Both the position numbers and the translations under genes were made by a program. A stretch of DNA of 64,000 nt from Bog-756 sp963845485 (lineage in GTDB: Bacteria > Actinomycetota > Acidimicrobiia > Acidimicrobiales > RAAP-2): NCBI GenBank assembly GCA_963845485.1, contig CAWJSI010000015.1, forward strand, positions 124,001 to 188,000, given 5' to 3'. Under the pieces are notes generated by a model. It searched no databases. It saw only the letters and a program-made list of their open reading frames with translations, and was not told the origin of the DNA. Shown in pieces: positions 1 to 8,585 of this stretch. The stretch's first letter is position 1. Every line of letters begins with the position of its first letter.

Positions 1-151
1 GGAGGGTGGTGGTGGTCACCGAAGCTGCGGTGTTCTGGGCCGATGACTTGCCCACGAACAGGATGGCGCTCAGGCCGGCGATAATGACGGCACCCGCGAC
101 GATGATCGACCACCGCCAGAACGTCTCGTCTCCAGCTGGTTCAGCAGCCAC
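1..151 (-). CDS. Membrane-anchored protein, N-terminal part, cut by window edge
   Basis: A GTG at 149-151 (minus strand) is preceded by a GAGGAGA ribosome binding site and opens a frame that runs off the left end (50 codons visible). The peptide starts MAAEPAGDETFWRW, continues with one hydrophobic segment at about residues 15-33 (SIIVAGAVIIAGLSAILFVG) and then a Thr/Ser-rich stretch. This is the layout of a protein with a short cytoplasmic N-terminus, one membrane helix and a Ser/Thr linker to an outside domain. The domain that would identify it lies beyond the window. Confidence 0.5.
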   Translation of the reverse strand, partial: MAAEPAGDETFWRWSIIVAGAVIIAGLSAILFVGKSSAQNTAASVTTTTL

Positions 152-484
152 GTCTTCTCCTCATTACGATCACTTCGGCTCGTCCAACTACCAACCGCTC
201 GGCGCGTTCCCGCGAGTTCCTCGACAACTTCAACACATCCCGATCGGACTACCCCGACGCCCCTGTTCTCGACTGCCTGGCCTTCGACTCCCGCCCGAGT
301 AAGGCGCCGACATGGATGGAACCGCAGCTGAGGTTTGGACGAACCTGAGGAACCAGACTGAATCGTGACACGCGGAAGGGGTGGCGGGCCAGGGTGGTCA
401 CGGGGGGTGCCAGGTCTACGTCAGAGAGCGCGAAACCATGGCTCCCGAATCGAAATTCCCCTGGGATTGGGTGGTAATTCTCGA
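152..484. other. Gene-free stretch
   Basis: This lies between the start of the truncated membrane protein and the 3' end of the GH4 gene. I see no credible coding frame or clear hairpin. It should carry the promoter of the truncated leftward gene, but no convincing -35/-10 pair could be picked out. Confidence 0.4.
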
Positions 485-1768
485 TTAGGCGGGGTCGGGA
501 AAGAACCGAGGCAGAAAGTGCCGGTTGGCCATCAGCAACGTATCCGCCAATCGTTCGGCGAGTGGGTACTGGCCGACCAACGGATTTGCGACCAGAGCGC
601 GGATCATCGTCTCACGGCTCCCCGACCGGGCAGCCTCGACCGCCAGTCGTTCATAGGCTTTGCAGTGGGCGACGAGTCCAGCCATTTCGTGGGGGAGTGC
701 TCGTTGGGGGAGCGGGTGGGCGCCCAGGCCGTCGACGGTGCAGGGCACCTCGACCACGGCGTCGTGGGGCAGACCCGGGATGGCGCCGTCATTGCGAACG
801 TCAACCACCTGGACATCGCCGGTTCCCGAGTGGAGGGAGGCGATGAGACGGACGGCTGCTTCGGAGTAGAACGCCCCTCCACGGTAGGCGAGCTTCTCGG
901 GCTTGGTGTCGATCGTCGGGTCGCGGTACTCGGTCAGCAGCTCCGCTTCGAGGTCTGCCACCACCTCGGCCCTCGACCGCCAACCGGGGGTGGACTGTTG
1001 GGCAACGTCATGGTCGAGGCAGTAGTAGTAGTGCAAGTAGTACGAGGGCAATGCTCCGAGCAACCCGAGTAAGCCGGGCGGGGAGCCACTCTCGAGTTCG
1101 AGTTCAGGGCTGAACCGCTCAAACAGTTCTGGAAGCCGATCAACCCCGTCCACGAGGGCTGACCGCACCCAGGTCAGATGGTTGAGGCCTACGTGTTCGA
1201 TTTCGATCCGGTCGGCATCGATATCCAAGTAGTGGCCGAGACGACGTTGGACGTGGATGGCGACGTTACAGAGACCGACGGCCCGGTGCCCATCGTCGGC
1301 CAGCGCCTGAGTGACGATTCCCACGGGATTGGTGAAATCCACTACCCAGGCTCCCGAGGCGCCGTGGGTGGCGGTCTCCTCGGCGATGTCGAGGACGAGG
1401 GGAACCGTTCGAAGGGCCTTGGCTAAGCCTCCGGGCCCCGTTGTCTCCTGGCCCAGGCAGCCGAAACCCACCGGGAGCGTCTCGTCGGTGTGGCGGGCGG
1501 CTTGACCGCCCACCCGCAACTGAACGATCACGAAGTCTGCTCCGTCGATTCCTCGTCGGCGGTCGTCGGTGGCGACAAGGTCGCCCGCCCACCCCCGCTT
1601 GCGTAGCATTCGGTCAGCCATGGCACCGACGACGTCCAGCCGATCGCGGTCCGGGTCGACCAGCACCAGCTCATCCACCGTCATTCGGTCTTCATGGTCA
1701 CACAAGCTGTCCACGAGTTCAGGGGTATAGGTGCTCCCGCCTCCGATCACGGCAACTTTCGTTCCCAC
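485..1768 (-). CDS. Family 4 glycosidase (6-phospho-beta-glucosidase-like)
   Basis: A cytoplasmic NAD+/Mn2+-dependent glycosidase of GH4, which cleaves glycosides by a redox-assisted mechanism. The 427 residues match the usual family size. Visible marks are the NAD-binding VAVIGGGSTYTPEL (5-18), the family signature GQETTGPGG (106-114), DFTNPVG (144-150) and the metal ligands in GLCNV (Cys167) and GLNHLTW (His197). It is transcribed away from the sugar-kinase gene at 1815 across a 46-bp gap, so both probably share a regulatory region and may handle the same sugar. No PTS gene is visible, so a phosphorylated substrate could come from that kinase. Specificity (6-phospho-beta-glucoside or another glycoside) cannot be fixed from sequence. 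Confidence 0.88.
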   Translation of the reverse strand: MGTKVAVIGGGSTYTPELVDSLCDHEDRMTVDELVLVDPDRDRLDVVGAMADRMLRKRGWAGDLVATDDRRRGIDGADFVIVQLRVGGQAARHTDETLPVGFGCLGQETTGPGGLAKALRTVPLVLDIAEETATHGASGAWVVDFTNPVGIVTQALADDGHRAVGLCNVAIHVQRRLGHYLDIDADRIEIEHVGLNHLTWVRSALVDGVDRLPELFERFSPELELESGSPPGLLGLLGALPSYYLHYYYCLDHDVAQQSTPGWRSRAEVVADLEAELLTEYRDPTIDTKPEKLAYRGGAFYSEAAVRLIASLHSGTGDVQVVDVRNDGAIPGLPHDAVVEVPCTVDGLGAHPLPQRALPHEMAGLVAHCKAYERLAVEAARSGSRETMIRALVANPLVGQYPLAERLADTLLMANRHFLPRFFPDPA

Positions 1769-1814
1769 GCCGTGAACGTAACATTCTCCGTGTGATGCGA
1801 TGTGACGGTCGGCT

Positions 1815-2813
1815 GTGAGTGTGACGAATGCCTACGAGGACTTGATCCTGGCCGTGGACGGCGGTGCCTCGAAAACCGACGTCTGGGTGCTCCACTCGAA
1901 TGGGACTTTGATCGGTTCAGCCAGAGGGGAGGGCTCGAATCATCAGCTCGTCGGCATGGAGGCGGCCATGGACGCTATCGAAGGAGCGGTAGACGTGGCC
2001 TTGGCTGACTCCGGCTCGGAACCCGGGTCGCGACCCGCGGCTCTCCTTGGAATGTTCTGTTTGGCCGGTGTGGACCTCCCCGTTGATGAAGTGCGCCTGG
2101 GTGATGCCGTCAGGTCTCGGCACTGGGCGGCGAACACCGCTGTCATGAACGATTCGCTGGCGGTGCTCCGGGCCGGAGCGCATGCCGGGTGGGGGGTAGG
2201 TGTGGTCTGTGGTTCGGGACTGAACTGCGTCGGCCTTGGTCCTGATGGTTCGGTTGTGCGCTTCCCGTCCCTCGGCGAACTGTCGGGAGACGTGGCGGCC
2301 GGAGGTTCATGGCTGGGGGTGCGCTCCCTCGGACTAGCACTTCGTTCCCGTGACGGACGAGGGGAGCCGACGGTCCTGGCCGAGATGGTGCCGGGCCACT
2401 TCGGACTTGACGATCCGGAGGCAGTTCTCAGTGGGGTCTACACCGGAACCCTGAGCTACGGCAGGCTCTTCGAACTCGCCCGGGTCTGCATGGAAGCGGC
2501 AGCAGCAGGCGATGTGGTGGCCTTGGGAGCAGTCGGCGAACTTGCCGACGAGGTCGTGGCCATGGTGGTTTCCACCGCTGATCGGCTGGGGGTCGTCGGC
2601 CAGGAGGTCGACGTGGTGCTGGGCGGTGGGTTGTTCGAAAGCGAGTTCCCGAACTTTGCTTCGCGTATCGAGTCTGCGGTTCGAGCGAAGGTGCCCCAGG
2701 CCGCCTTTCGCCGCCTGGAGGCACCACCAGTATTAGGTGCCGCCCTACTGGCCCTCGACCTAGCCGGGGCGTCTCGCGAGGACGAGGCCAGGCTCCGACA
2801 GACAGCGCGCTAG
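1815..2813 (+). CDS. BadF/BadG/BcrA-type sugar kinase (N-acetylglucosamine kinase-like)
   Basis: An ASKHA-fold kinase of 332 residues, close to the usual size for the N-acetylglucosamine kinase branch. The phosphate-1 motif DGGASKTD is at 15-22, a second motif NDSLAVL at 112-118 and the adenosine-side glycine motif VCGSGLN at 131-137. It probably phosphorylates an amino sugar or hexose in the cytoplasm. The GTG start lies 46 bp from the divergent GH4 gene, suggesting a small sugar-use locus in which this kinase supplies the phosphosugar substrate. BcrA/BadF also name reductase activators, but the absence of partner subunits and the GH4 neighbour favour a kinase. Confidence 0.8.
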   Translation: MSVTNAYEDLILAVDGGASKTDVWVLHSNGTLIGSARGEGSNHQLVGMEAAMDAIEGAVDVALADSGSEPGSRPAALLGMFCLAGVDLPVDEVRLGDAVRSRHWAANTAVMNDSLAVLRAGAHAGWGVGVVCGSGLNCVGLGPDGSVVRFPSLGELSGDVAAGGSWLGVRSLGLALRSRDGRGEPTVLAEMVPGHFGLDDPEAVLSGVYTGTLSYGRLFELARVCMEAAAAGDVVALGAVGELADEVVAMVVSTADRLGVVGQEVDVVLGGGLFESEFPNFASRIESAVRAKVPQAAFRRLEAPPVLGAALLALDLAGASREDEARLRQTAR

Positions 2814-3000
2814 TCGTGTCGCTCCTTACCGACCGTGGAGTTGTTGCGTCGAGGTGCTCGTCCAGACTGCTGTGGCTTGTCTGTACTCATCCCGAGAGAT
2901 GATGGCGGCAAATGGACAAGTGACCACGTGTTCACCGGGCATAGCTCCGGTCGGATTCACCGGGCACAGAGCACCGTCGACGAATCGGGGTCGTCCCGAA

Positions 3001-3483
3001 TCAACGCATTTCTGCACGCTGCCGTACGGCAATGGTGACGCGGGACGTTGCACAAAGACGGCTCTGATCGTCACGCATTTCGACGTCCCAGACCCAACTC
3101 GTCCGGCCTTTGTGCAGGGCGATCGCCGTGCCGTGTACTGAACCGTCGGTTATCGGGCGCAGGAAACTCGTGTTGTTGGCCATTCCGAGTGCGCCTCCAC
3201 CTGTGGCGAACACGGCGCGGGCCGTCCCGGTCGAAGCGAGCGTCTCAGCGATGGCTGCGTAGACACCCCCGTGAACCATGCCCAATGGCTGGCAAACATG
3301 TGGGCGGACCGGGAGGTGGCCGGAGCAGCGACCGACCTCCGCACTCTCGTCTACAACAAACCCGATGGCCGCATCGAATGCCGATTCCAGGGGGACGCGT
3401 AACTTGTAGGGAGGAGCATCGGGCATGATTCGGAGGTTATCGCTGTCGATCGGCGAGCCTGATGTTTCAACCGTTCCGGACAC
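3001..3483 (-). CDS. PaaI-type hotdog thioesterase
   Basis: A 160-residue hotdog-fold acyl-CoA thioesterase of the PaaI group. The core motif GMVHGGVYAAIAE (68-80) holds the HGG turn and the catalytic acidic residue (Glu80), followed by the NNTSFLRP strand and VWDVEMRD typical of this family. The first ~25 residues are poorly conserved in type and the true start may be the Met at residue 20. It lies 44 bp downstream of the small gene at 3528-3776 on the same strand and may be cotranscribed with it. The substrate is not predictable; family members hydrolyse aromatic or fatty acyl-CoAs. Confidence 0.8.
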   Translation of the reverse strand: MSGTVETSGSPIDSDNLRIMPDAPPYKLRVPLESAFDAAIGFVVDESAEVGRCSGHLPVRPHVCQPLGMVHGGVYAAIAETLASTGTARAVFATGGGALGMANNTSFLRPITDGSVHGTAIALHKGRTSWVWDVEMRDDQSRLCATSRVTIAVRQRAEMR

Positions 3484-3527
3484 CGGCGTGTACCTCGTGA
3501 TCGAATACCAGTCGATGGACGTTGCCT

Positions 3528-3776
3528 CTACGAGCGTGAGGCAGCAGGAAAGCGCGGCACCCGTAGATGTTCTACACCAGTCTTCGACACTGTGATGGAC
3601 GGACCGGTCTCCAATGAATAGTGACGTTCGACGTACCCGTGTTCAGTTGATTCTTCCCACACCGGTAGGCGCGGACAGGAAGTTCTCCATGCATCGAGCA
3701 CCTCCGAGTACGGCCGGGGAGTCGTCCCCAACCACTCGAGGAGGTCCAATACCAAACAGTCGACGGTGTCGGCCAT
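3528..3776 (-). CDS. Small conserved protein of unknown function
   Basis: An 82-residue soluble protein. The pattern LLEWLGTTPRPYSEVLDAW followed by TSCPRLPVWEE is one I recognise from a widespread uncharacterised family of about 80 residues in actinobacteria and proteobacteria. In those proteins a winged-helix-like module is followed by a conserved CPRLPVWE. It sits just upstream of the thioesterase on the same strand. No catalytic residues can be assigned. Confidence 0.62.
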   Translation of the reverse strand: MADTVDCLVLDLLEWLGTTPRPYSEVLDAWRTSCPRLPVWEESTEHGYVERHYSLETGPSITVSKTGVEHLRVPRFPAASRS

Positions 3777-4274
3777 ATCGCCTCCCGCAGCGTACTCTTG
3801 GTGCCCGCCGATTGAGGTGGACGAGAGATCCCGGTCCGAGTGGGGACTGCCGGACAGGTGGCTGGCACCACACCACTCTTGGATGGGATGTCCTGGCGGC
3901 CCGGTGAGGACCCTGAAACACGATGCCCTGATCTGCGGGAAAACAGATCAGGACACCGCAGACGGAGCATACTGACTCGGCGATAGATTTTCCGATTGGG
4001 TCGCCCGCCTTCGGCGAAAGTCTGGCAAGTTGGACTCGTATCTACTCTCGCTGCTGTGGGTCGAGGGGCTCATCATCCTCCGGGCATCGGCGCCCTCGTG
4101 TCTCGTCGAGGACGACTTGTTCGGCGCCCGACGCCATCGTCGCCCTGGCGAATGTCGAGATGATGGGGCATGTCTTCGATGATGTCGGTCGGGCTGGGAA
4201 TCGGAGGAGTCTGGTACCGATCAGCCACCATCCTGGGCGTTCCTAGACAGTTGTGATCCGGAATATCGTTTGGC
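3777..4274. other. Gene-free stretch with an isolated inverted repeat
   Basis: About 500 bases without a convincing gene. Short open frames here are rich in Arg/Pro/Ser and lack ribosome binding sites. The only clear structure is the inverted repeat listed at 3927-3952. Confidence 0.4.
3927..3952. repeat. Perfect 9-bp inverted repeat
   Basis: CCTGATCTG and CAGATCAGG are separated by 8 bases (CGGGAAAA). No T-run follows on either strand, so it is not a typical intrinsic terminator. It lies about 150 bp upstream of the leftward gene at 3776 and could be an operator, but no regulator is adjacent. Confidence 0.45.
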
Positions 4275-4676
4275 ATGTCCAAACGGCTTGACCCATCGTG
4301 GCAGGTCGTGGCCAGCCATCAAATCCCTGAAGGCGACCGATGCGTCGATGTATTTCTCAGGCTCGACGGCACCTTTGGCTTCGAGGAGTTTCGTAGAGAT
4401 CCTGAAGACATGGGTACCTGGACGCCGGTGGCTTACTTCTACCAGCGAGTGTTCACCACCGCCCAGGAGGCAAGGTCGGCCGCTGTGGCCTCGGTGCCGT
4501 GGTTCGGTCAGCTCGTGATTGAGTTATGTACGGACGCCGATTTTGTCCTTCGATGCCGTCCGAAGGTCGAGAACGCGGTTATGCGGTCCGTTCGGGAGCC
4601 GGCGTGTCTCACCGGATGGGGTCTTCGCCGATGTGGTGCTGGCGCCTGGGAGCTCGCGTCAACTTCCGATGGCTGA
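4275..4676 (+). CDS. Hypothetical protein
   Basis: A 133-residue soluble protein I do not recognise. The first 80 residues look like a folded domain (alternating strands such as VASHQIPEGDRCVDVFLRLDGTFGFEEFRRD, here split only for description, then a Trp/Tyr-rich TWTPVAYFYQ). The last 40 residues are Arg/Cys-rich and may be less ordered. It ends 18 bp before the GAP-family membrane gene, so the two may be cotranscribed. Confidence 0.45.
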   Translation: MSKRLDPSWQVVASHQIPEGDRCVDVFLRLDGTFGFEEFRRDPEDMGTWTPVAYFYQRVFTTAQEARSAAVASVPWFGQLVIELCTDADFVLRCRPKVENAVMRSVREPACLTGWGLRRCGAGAWELASTSDG

Positions 4677-4694
4677 GCAGGCAACAATGAGACC

Positions 4695-5369
4695 GTGCTG
4701 AAGGTCATCATCGGGGAGATTCTTCCTCTTGCCCTGGTGGTCACCGTTTCACCGCTCAACATCATTCCAGCGATTCTGCTCCTGTTCACCAGCAAGCCGC
4801 TGACTAACGCTCTCAGCTTCCTGCTGGGGTTTGTAGGAGGGGTTGCCCTGACCCTTGTCGCCCTGATCGCACTCGGAGGGGCGGTCAACCTGACGACCTC
4901 TGATGGTCATTCGACGTGGGCGGGATGGCTGAAACTAATTCTTGGGATTTACCTCGTGTTCGCTGCGGTCAGAAAGTTTCGTGGACGGCCGAGGTCGGGC
5001 GAGGATGGGACCCTGCCGAAGTGGATGGATGGGATCACCGGCTACAACGCCTCCAAATCTCTCGCAGCCGGCGTCGTGCTCGGGGCGCTCAATCCCAAAA
5101 ACCTTGTTGTAGGACTGGCCAGTGCCGCGGCCATCTCGGCCAGTAACCTATCGGTCGGTCAACAAGCGATTGTTGTTTCTGTCTACGTCCTTGTCGCTGT
5201 ACTCGGGGTTGTCGCTCCAATCGTGGTCATGATCGCACTGGGCGAGCGTGCCCACGGGGTACTTGAGAGTTGGAACGCATGGCTTCGACAGAACAACGTA
5301 ACCGTGATGTCGGTCCTGTTTCTTGTGTTTGGCGCGGTACTGATAGGACAGGGCATTGCCGGGAGCTGA
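4695..5369 (+). CDS. GAP/Sap-like polytopic membrane protein (LysE-type fold)
   Basis: A 224-residue inner-membrane protein with about six hydrophobic segments in two halves. PLALVVTVSPLNIIPAILLL near the N-terminus, the GYNASKSLAAGVVLGALNPKN loop at about residues 116-136 and a Gly/Val-rich C-terminal half are typical of the actinobacterial GAP family. That family includes the mycobacterial sulfolipid-1-addressing protein Sap and is related to LysE exporters. The proposed role is export of a lipid or small solute; the cargo is unknown. GTG start; it follows the hypothetical gene at 4275 by 18 bp. Confidence 0.75.
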   Translation: MLKVIIGEILPLALVVTVSPLNIIPAILLLFTSKPLTNALSFLLGFVGGVALTLVALIALGGAVNLTTSDGHSTWAGWLKLILGIYLVFAAVRKFRGRPRSGEDGTLPKWMDGITGYNASKSLAAGVVLGALNPKNLVVGLASAAAISASNLSVGQQAIVVSVYVLVAVLGVVAPIVVMIALGERAHGVLESWNAWLRQNNVTVMSVLFLVFGAVLIGQGIAGS

Positions 5370-5765
5370 CTCGCCACACCTGAGATCCCTCCATCACTAG
5401 GCATCGATGGTGGCCCTACGAGGCGGGACCGATTGCACGTGTCGGGCTCATCGCCGGGTGGGCTTGCAGCTTCGATGACTGAGGATTACGCCGCCCGAAT
5501 CGAACTTGCGGAGGCGGTGTAGATCACGGGCAGACTGCTGGACTCCCGTGGTCATCTCGGTCACTTCAGGGTAGTTCGGGCGACATTTTGGGCGTCCGGG
5601 CCTGTGCCGAAGTCATTTCGTGCACAGGGTTCACAGCCGGTAGCTCCGCTGGAAACCCAATGGTGGAGGCCGGCATTGCGTCGAAGGCTTCCTGCCTCGT
5701 GACCATCGGCCTGGAACCCTAAAAACCTGCCCCTTCGCTGCCAATACCACGTTACACCAGGGTGG
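5370..5765. other. Gene-free stretch upstream of the rifampicin phosphotransferase gene
   Basis: Together with the leader to 5893 this is over 500 bases without a believable gene. Its one interpretable part is the RAE-like element and putative promoter at its right end. Confidence 0.4.
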
Positions 5766-5785
5766 GGGGCTTGTTGCAAGGACCC
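5766..5785 (+). promoter_or_regulatory. Rifamycin-associated element (RAE)-like palindrome
   Basis: The sequence GGGGCTTGTTGCAAGGACCC closely matches the actinobacterial RAE consensus as I recall it (GGGGCTTGCGGCAAGGCCC). Both half-sites GGGGCTTG and CAAGG are intact; the changes are in the central triplet and one extra A. It lies 108 bp upstream of the phosphotransferase start at 5894. TTGCAA inside the element (5774-5779) could serve as a -35 with an AT-rich AAAATACAT (5797-5805) as -10, so the element would overlap the promoter. RAEs precede rifamycin-inactivating genes in actinobacteria and are tied to rifamycin-inducible expression. The promoter placement is my inference. Confidence 0.75.
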
Positions 5786-5893
5786 TAGGCGTGCTGAAAA
5801 TACATGCCACCATCAGTCGCCTGATCGGTGCTGCATGTGTACGTCAGCAGGCATGACAGGGTCCCGAGGGGGCCCATGGAGGAATCTGGACGG

Positions 5894-8512
5894 ATGGACA
5901 ACTACGTGCTGGGCTTCCACGAGATCGGCTTGGGGCAGGTGGCGGTGGTCGGCGGCAAAGGCGCGCGTTTAGGTGAACTCTCAAGGATCGAAGGAATCCA
6001 GGTTCCGGCGGGATTCTGTGTGACGACTCATGCATTCCGGCGGTGCATGGCGGAGGTGCCGTCGATCGAAGACTGCCTGCGGCGGCTGTCGGTCATGAAT
6101 CGGAACGACCGGGACGCTGTCCGATCACTCAGTGATGAACTCCGTCGGACGATCGAAGCCATCGAACTCCCTGACGAAGTTGCCGCGGCGGTCATCCAAT
6201 CGGTGTCCCGGCTGGGTGAGCATGCGGCTTACGCAGTCCGATCCAGCGCGACGACAGAGGATCTGCCCAGCGCTTCGTTTGCTGGCCAGCAGGACACGTA
6301 TTTGAACATCATGGGGTCGGTGCGCATCCTCGAGCGTGTCAGGCGGAGCTACGCCTCACTCTTCACCGAGCGGGCCGTGAGCTATCGACTACGAAACGGC
6401 TTCGACCACCGGGATGTTCAGATGGCGGTGGTGGTGCAGCAGATGGTGTCACCGGAGGCGGCCGGTGTGCTCTTCACCGCAGATCCGATCACGTCGAACC
6501 GGAAGATCAGCTCCGTAGAGGCCACCTGGGGTCTTGGTGACTCCTTGGTCTCGGGCCGGGTGAATGGGGACATCTACCGAGTCCGTGATGGCGAAGTCGT
6601 CGAAAAGGAGATCGCCGTCAAACAGCTGGCCAGTGTGCCTTCCTCGACTGGCGGGACAAAGCAAGTGGCGATCAATCCGGAGCGGCAAGTCGGACCCGCC
6701 CTGTCCGAAGACCAGGTCGTACGCCTCGTCCATCTCGGTGGGGTGATCGAATCGCACTTCGGAGACCCCCAGGATATCGAATGGTGCATGGTCGACGACA
6801 CCTTCCAGATCGTGCAGAGCCGACCCATCACGACACTGTTTCCGGTCCCAGCCACTAGCGATGGGGAGAACCATGTCTACATCTCCGTAGGTCATCAGCA
6901 GATGATGACCGACCCAATGAAGCCCATGGGGCTCTCCGTGTGGCAGCTGACCACCCCTCGTCCGATGCACGAGGCGGGCGGGCGGCTGTTTGTCGACGTC
7001 GCCTCGGATCTGGCGTCGCCCGCCGGTCGCGCCCGGCTCCTGGGCCTTGTGGGCAAATCCGACCCATTGGTTGGGGGCGCGCTCCACAGCATTCTCGAGC
7101 GAACTGATTTCATCAGGCCGCTTCCTGAGGGGGACAGCGGCGGAGTTCCGGCCCCATCGACGTCGGCGCCGGCGCCAATCGAGACCGATCCCGCCATTGT
7201 GACCGAACTGATTGGTCGTAGCCGAGAATCGATCGCTCTGTTGAAGCGTCAGATCCGAGCCAAAACCGGCCCGACCCTGTTCGACTTCATCCTGACAGAT
7301 ATCCAGGAACTAAAGCGGATCTTGTTCGATCCGCGGAGCCATCAGGTGTTCATGTCGGCAATGGAGGCGACGTGGTGGCTGAACGAACGGTTGCAGTCCT
7401 GGTTGGGTGAGAAGAATGTGGCTGACACGCTGACTCGGTCGGTCCTGCACAACGTGACGTCCGAGATGGGGCTGGCACTGCTCGAGGTGGCCGATGTGAT
7501 CCGCCCGCATCCTGCGGTGGTGACCTTTCTACAACACGTTGAGGATGATGCCTTCATCGACGAGCTGACCGAGCTCGAGGGTGGGTTGGAAGCCCGAGAC
7601 GCCATTCGGTCCTTCTTGGACACCTACGGCATGCGGTGCGTTGGCGAGATCGATATCACGAGACCACGTTGGAGCGAACGGCCCTCGACGCTCGTTCCTC
7701 TGATTCTCAGCAATGTAAAGAACTTCGATCAAGGAGTGGGGGAGCGGCGCTTCGAACAAGGTCAACAGGAGGCATGGGCGAAAGAACAGGATGTGCTGGC
7801 CCGCCTGCGGGTGCTACCTGATGGAGAAGCCAAGGCTAGTGAGACCAAACGAATGATCGATCTGGTCAGGACCTTCATCGGGTACCGGGAGTATCCCAAG
7901 TACGGAATGGTCAGTCGCTACTTCGTCTACAAGTTGGCGCTCCTCGATGAAGCCGACCGCCTCGTGGAAGCCGGGATGCTTCGTGAGACGGAGGACGTGT
8001 TCTACCTGACCTTCGGGGAGTTCCACGAGGCAGTGCGCACCAACCAGGTAGACATACGACTCATCGACCAGCGCAAGGATGCCTTCAGGTCGTATCAAGC
8101 ACTTGCCCCACCTCGAGTCTTCACCTCGGACGGGGAGGTCGTAGTGGGAACGTACGAAAACACGGACGTCCCACCAGGGGCTCTGGTCGGCCTGCCCGTA
8201 TCCGCCGGGACGATCGAGGGTCGGGCACGCGTGATCACGGACATGGCCGATGCTGATCTAGAGGTGGGTGACATCCTGGTTACCGCTTACACGGACCCCA
8301 GTTGGACGCCGGCGTTCGTGGCCGTCTTGGGGCTGGTGACCGAGGTGGGAGGCCTGATGACGCATGGGGCGGTGGTGGCTCGGGAGTACGGCCTGCCGGC
8401 TGTGGTGGGCGTCGAGCATGCCACCCAGCTCATCCGAGATGGACAGCGGATCCGGGTGAACGGAACCGATGGGTATGTGGAGATACTGGCCGAGGGCGGT
8501 ATCTCCGGGTGA
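5894..8512 (+). CDS. rph: Rifampicin phosphotransferase (PEP-synthase-like)
   Basis: An antibiotic-inactivating enzyme that uses ATP to phosphorylate rifamycins on the ansa chain, giving AMP and phosphate. The start at 5894 has GGAGGA 10 bp upstream and begins MDNYVLGFHEIG like characterised homologues; a longer frame exists from 5828. At 872 residues it has family length. The order is an ATP-grasp domain (about 1-320, with GGKGA, RSSATTEDLPSASFAGQQDT and QDIEWCMVD), a central rifamycin-binding domain (about 325-750, opening with HVYISVGHQQMMTDPMKP) and a C-terminal swivelling His domain. The catalytic His is in GGLMTHGAVVAREYGLP. The central domain and the RAE upstream separate it from ordinary PEP synthase. 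Confidence 0.93.
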   Translation: MDNYVLGFHEIGLGQVAVVGGKGARLGELSRIEGIQVPAGFCVTTHAFRRCMAEVPSIEDCLRRLSVMNRNDRDAVRSLSDELRRTIEAIELPDEVAAAVIQSVSRLGEHAAYAVRSSATTEDLPSASFAGQQDTYLNIMGSVRILERVRRSYASLFTERAVSYRLRNGFDHRDVQMAVVVQQMVSPEAAGVLFTADPITSNRKISSVEATWGLGDSLVSGRVNGDIYRVRDGEVVEKEIAVKQLASVPSSTGGTKQVAINPERQVGPALSEDQVVRLVHLGGVIESHFGDPQDIEWCMVDDTFQIVQSRPITTLFPVPATSDGENHVYISVGHQQMMTDPMKPMGLSVWQLTTPRPMHEAGGRLFVDVASDLASPAGRARLLGLVGKSDPLVGGALHSILERTDFIRPLPEGDSGGVPAPSTSAPAPIETDPAIVTELIGRSRESIALLKRQIRAKTGPTLFDFILTDIQELKRILFDPRSHQVFMSAMEATWWLNERLQSWLGEKNVADTLTRSVLHNVTSEMGLALLEVADVIRPHPAVVTFLQHVEDDAFIDELTELEGGLEARDAIRSFLDTYGMRCVGEIDITRPRWSERPSTLVPLILSNVKNFDQGVGERRFEQGQQEAWAKEQDVLARLRVLPDGEAKASETKRMIDLVRTFIGYREYPKYGMVSRYFVYKLALLDEADRLVEAGMLRETEDVFYLTFGEFHEAVRTNQVDIRLIDQRKDAFRSYQALAPPRVFTSDGEVVVGTYENTDVPPGALVGLPVSAGTIEGRARVITDMADADLEVGDILVTAYTDPSWTPAFVAVLGLVTEVGGLMTHGAVVAREYGLPAVVGVEHATQLIRDGQRIRVNGTDGYVEILAEGGISG

Positions 8513-8585
8513 GGATCCTACGCTGCATCTAGCGTGGCGGTACGTCGTCGGTGAGCACGGACGGAAGGAATCCCGCTGCGAGGGG

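Noticed and set aside
365..1072. Forward open frame of 235 codons
   Set aside because: It is the antisense shadow of the GH4 gene, which has clear family motifs.
3927..3952. Intrinsic terminator
   Set aside because: The stem has no T-run on either side and no gene ends nearby.
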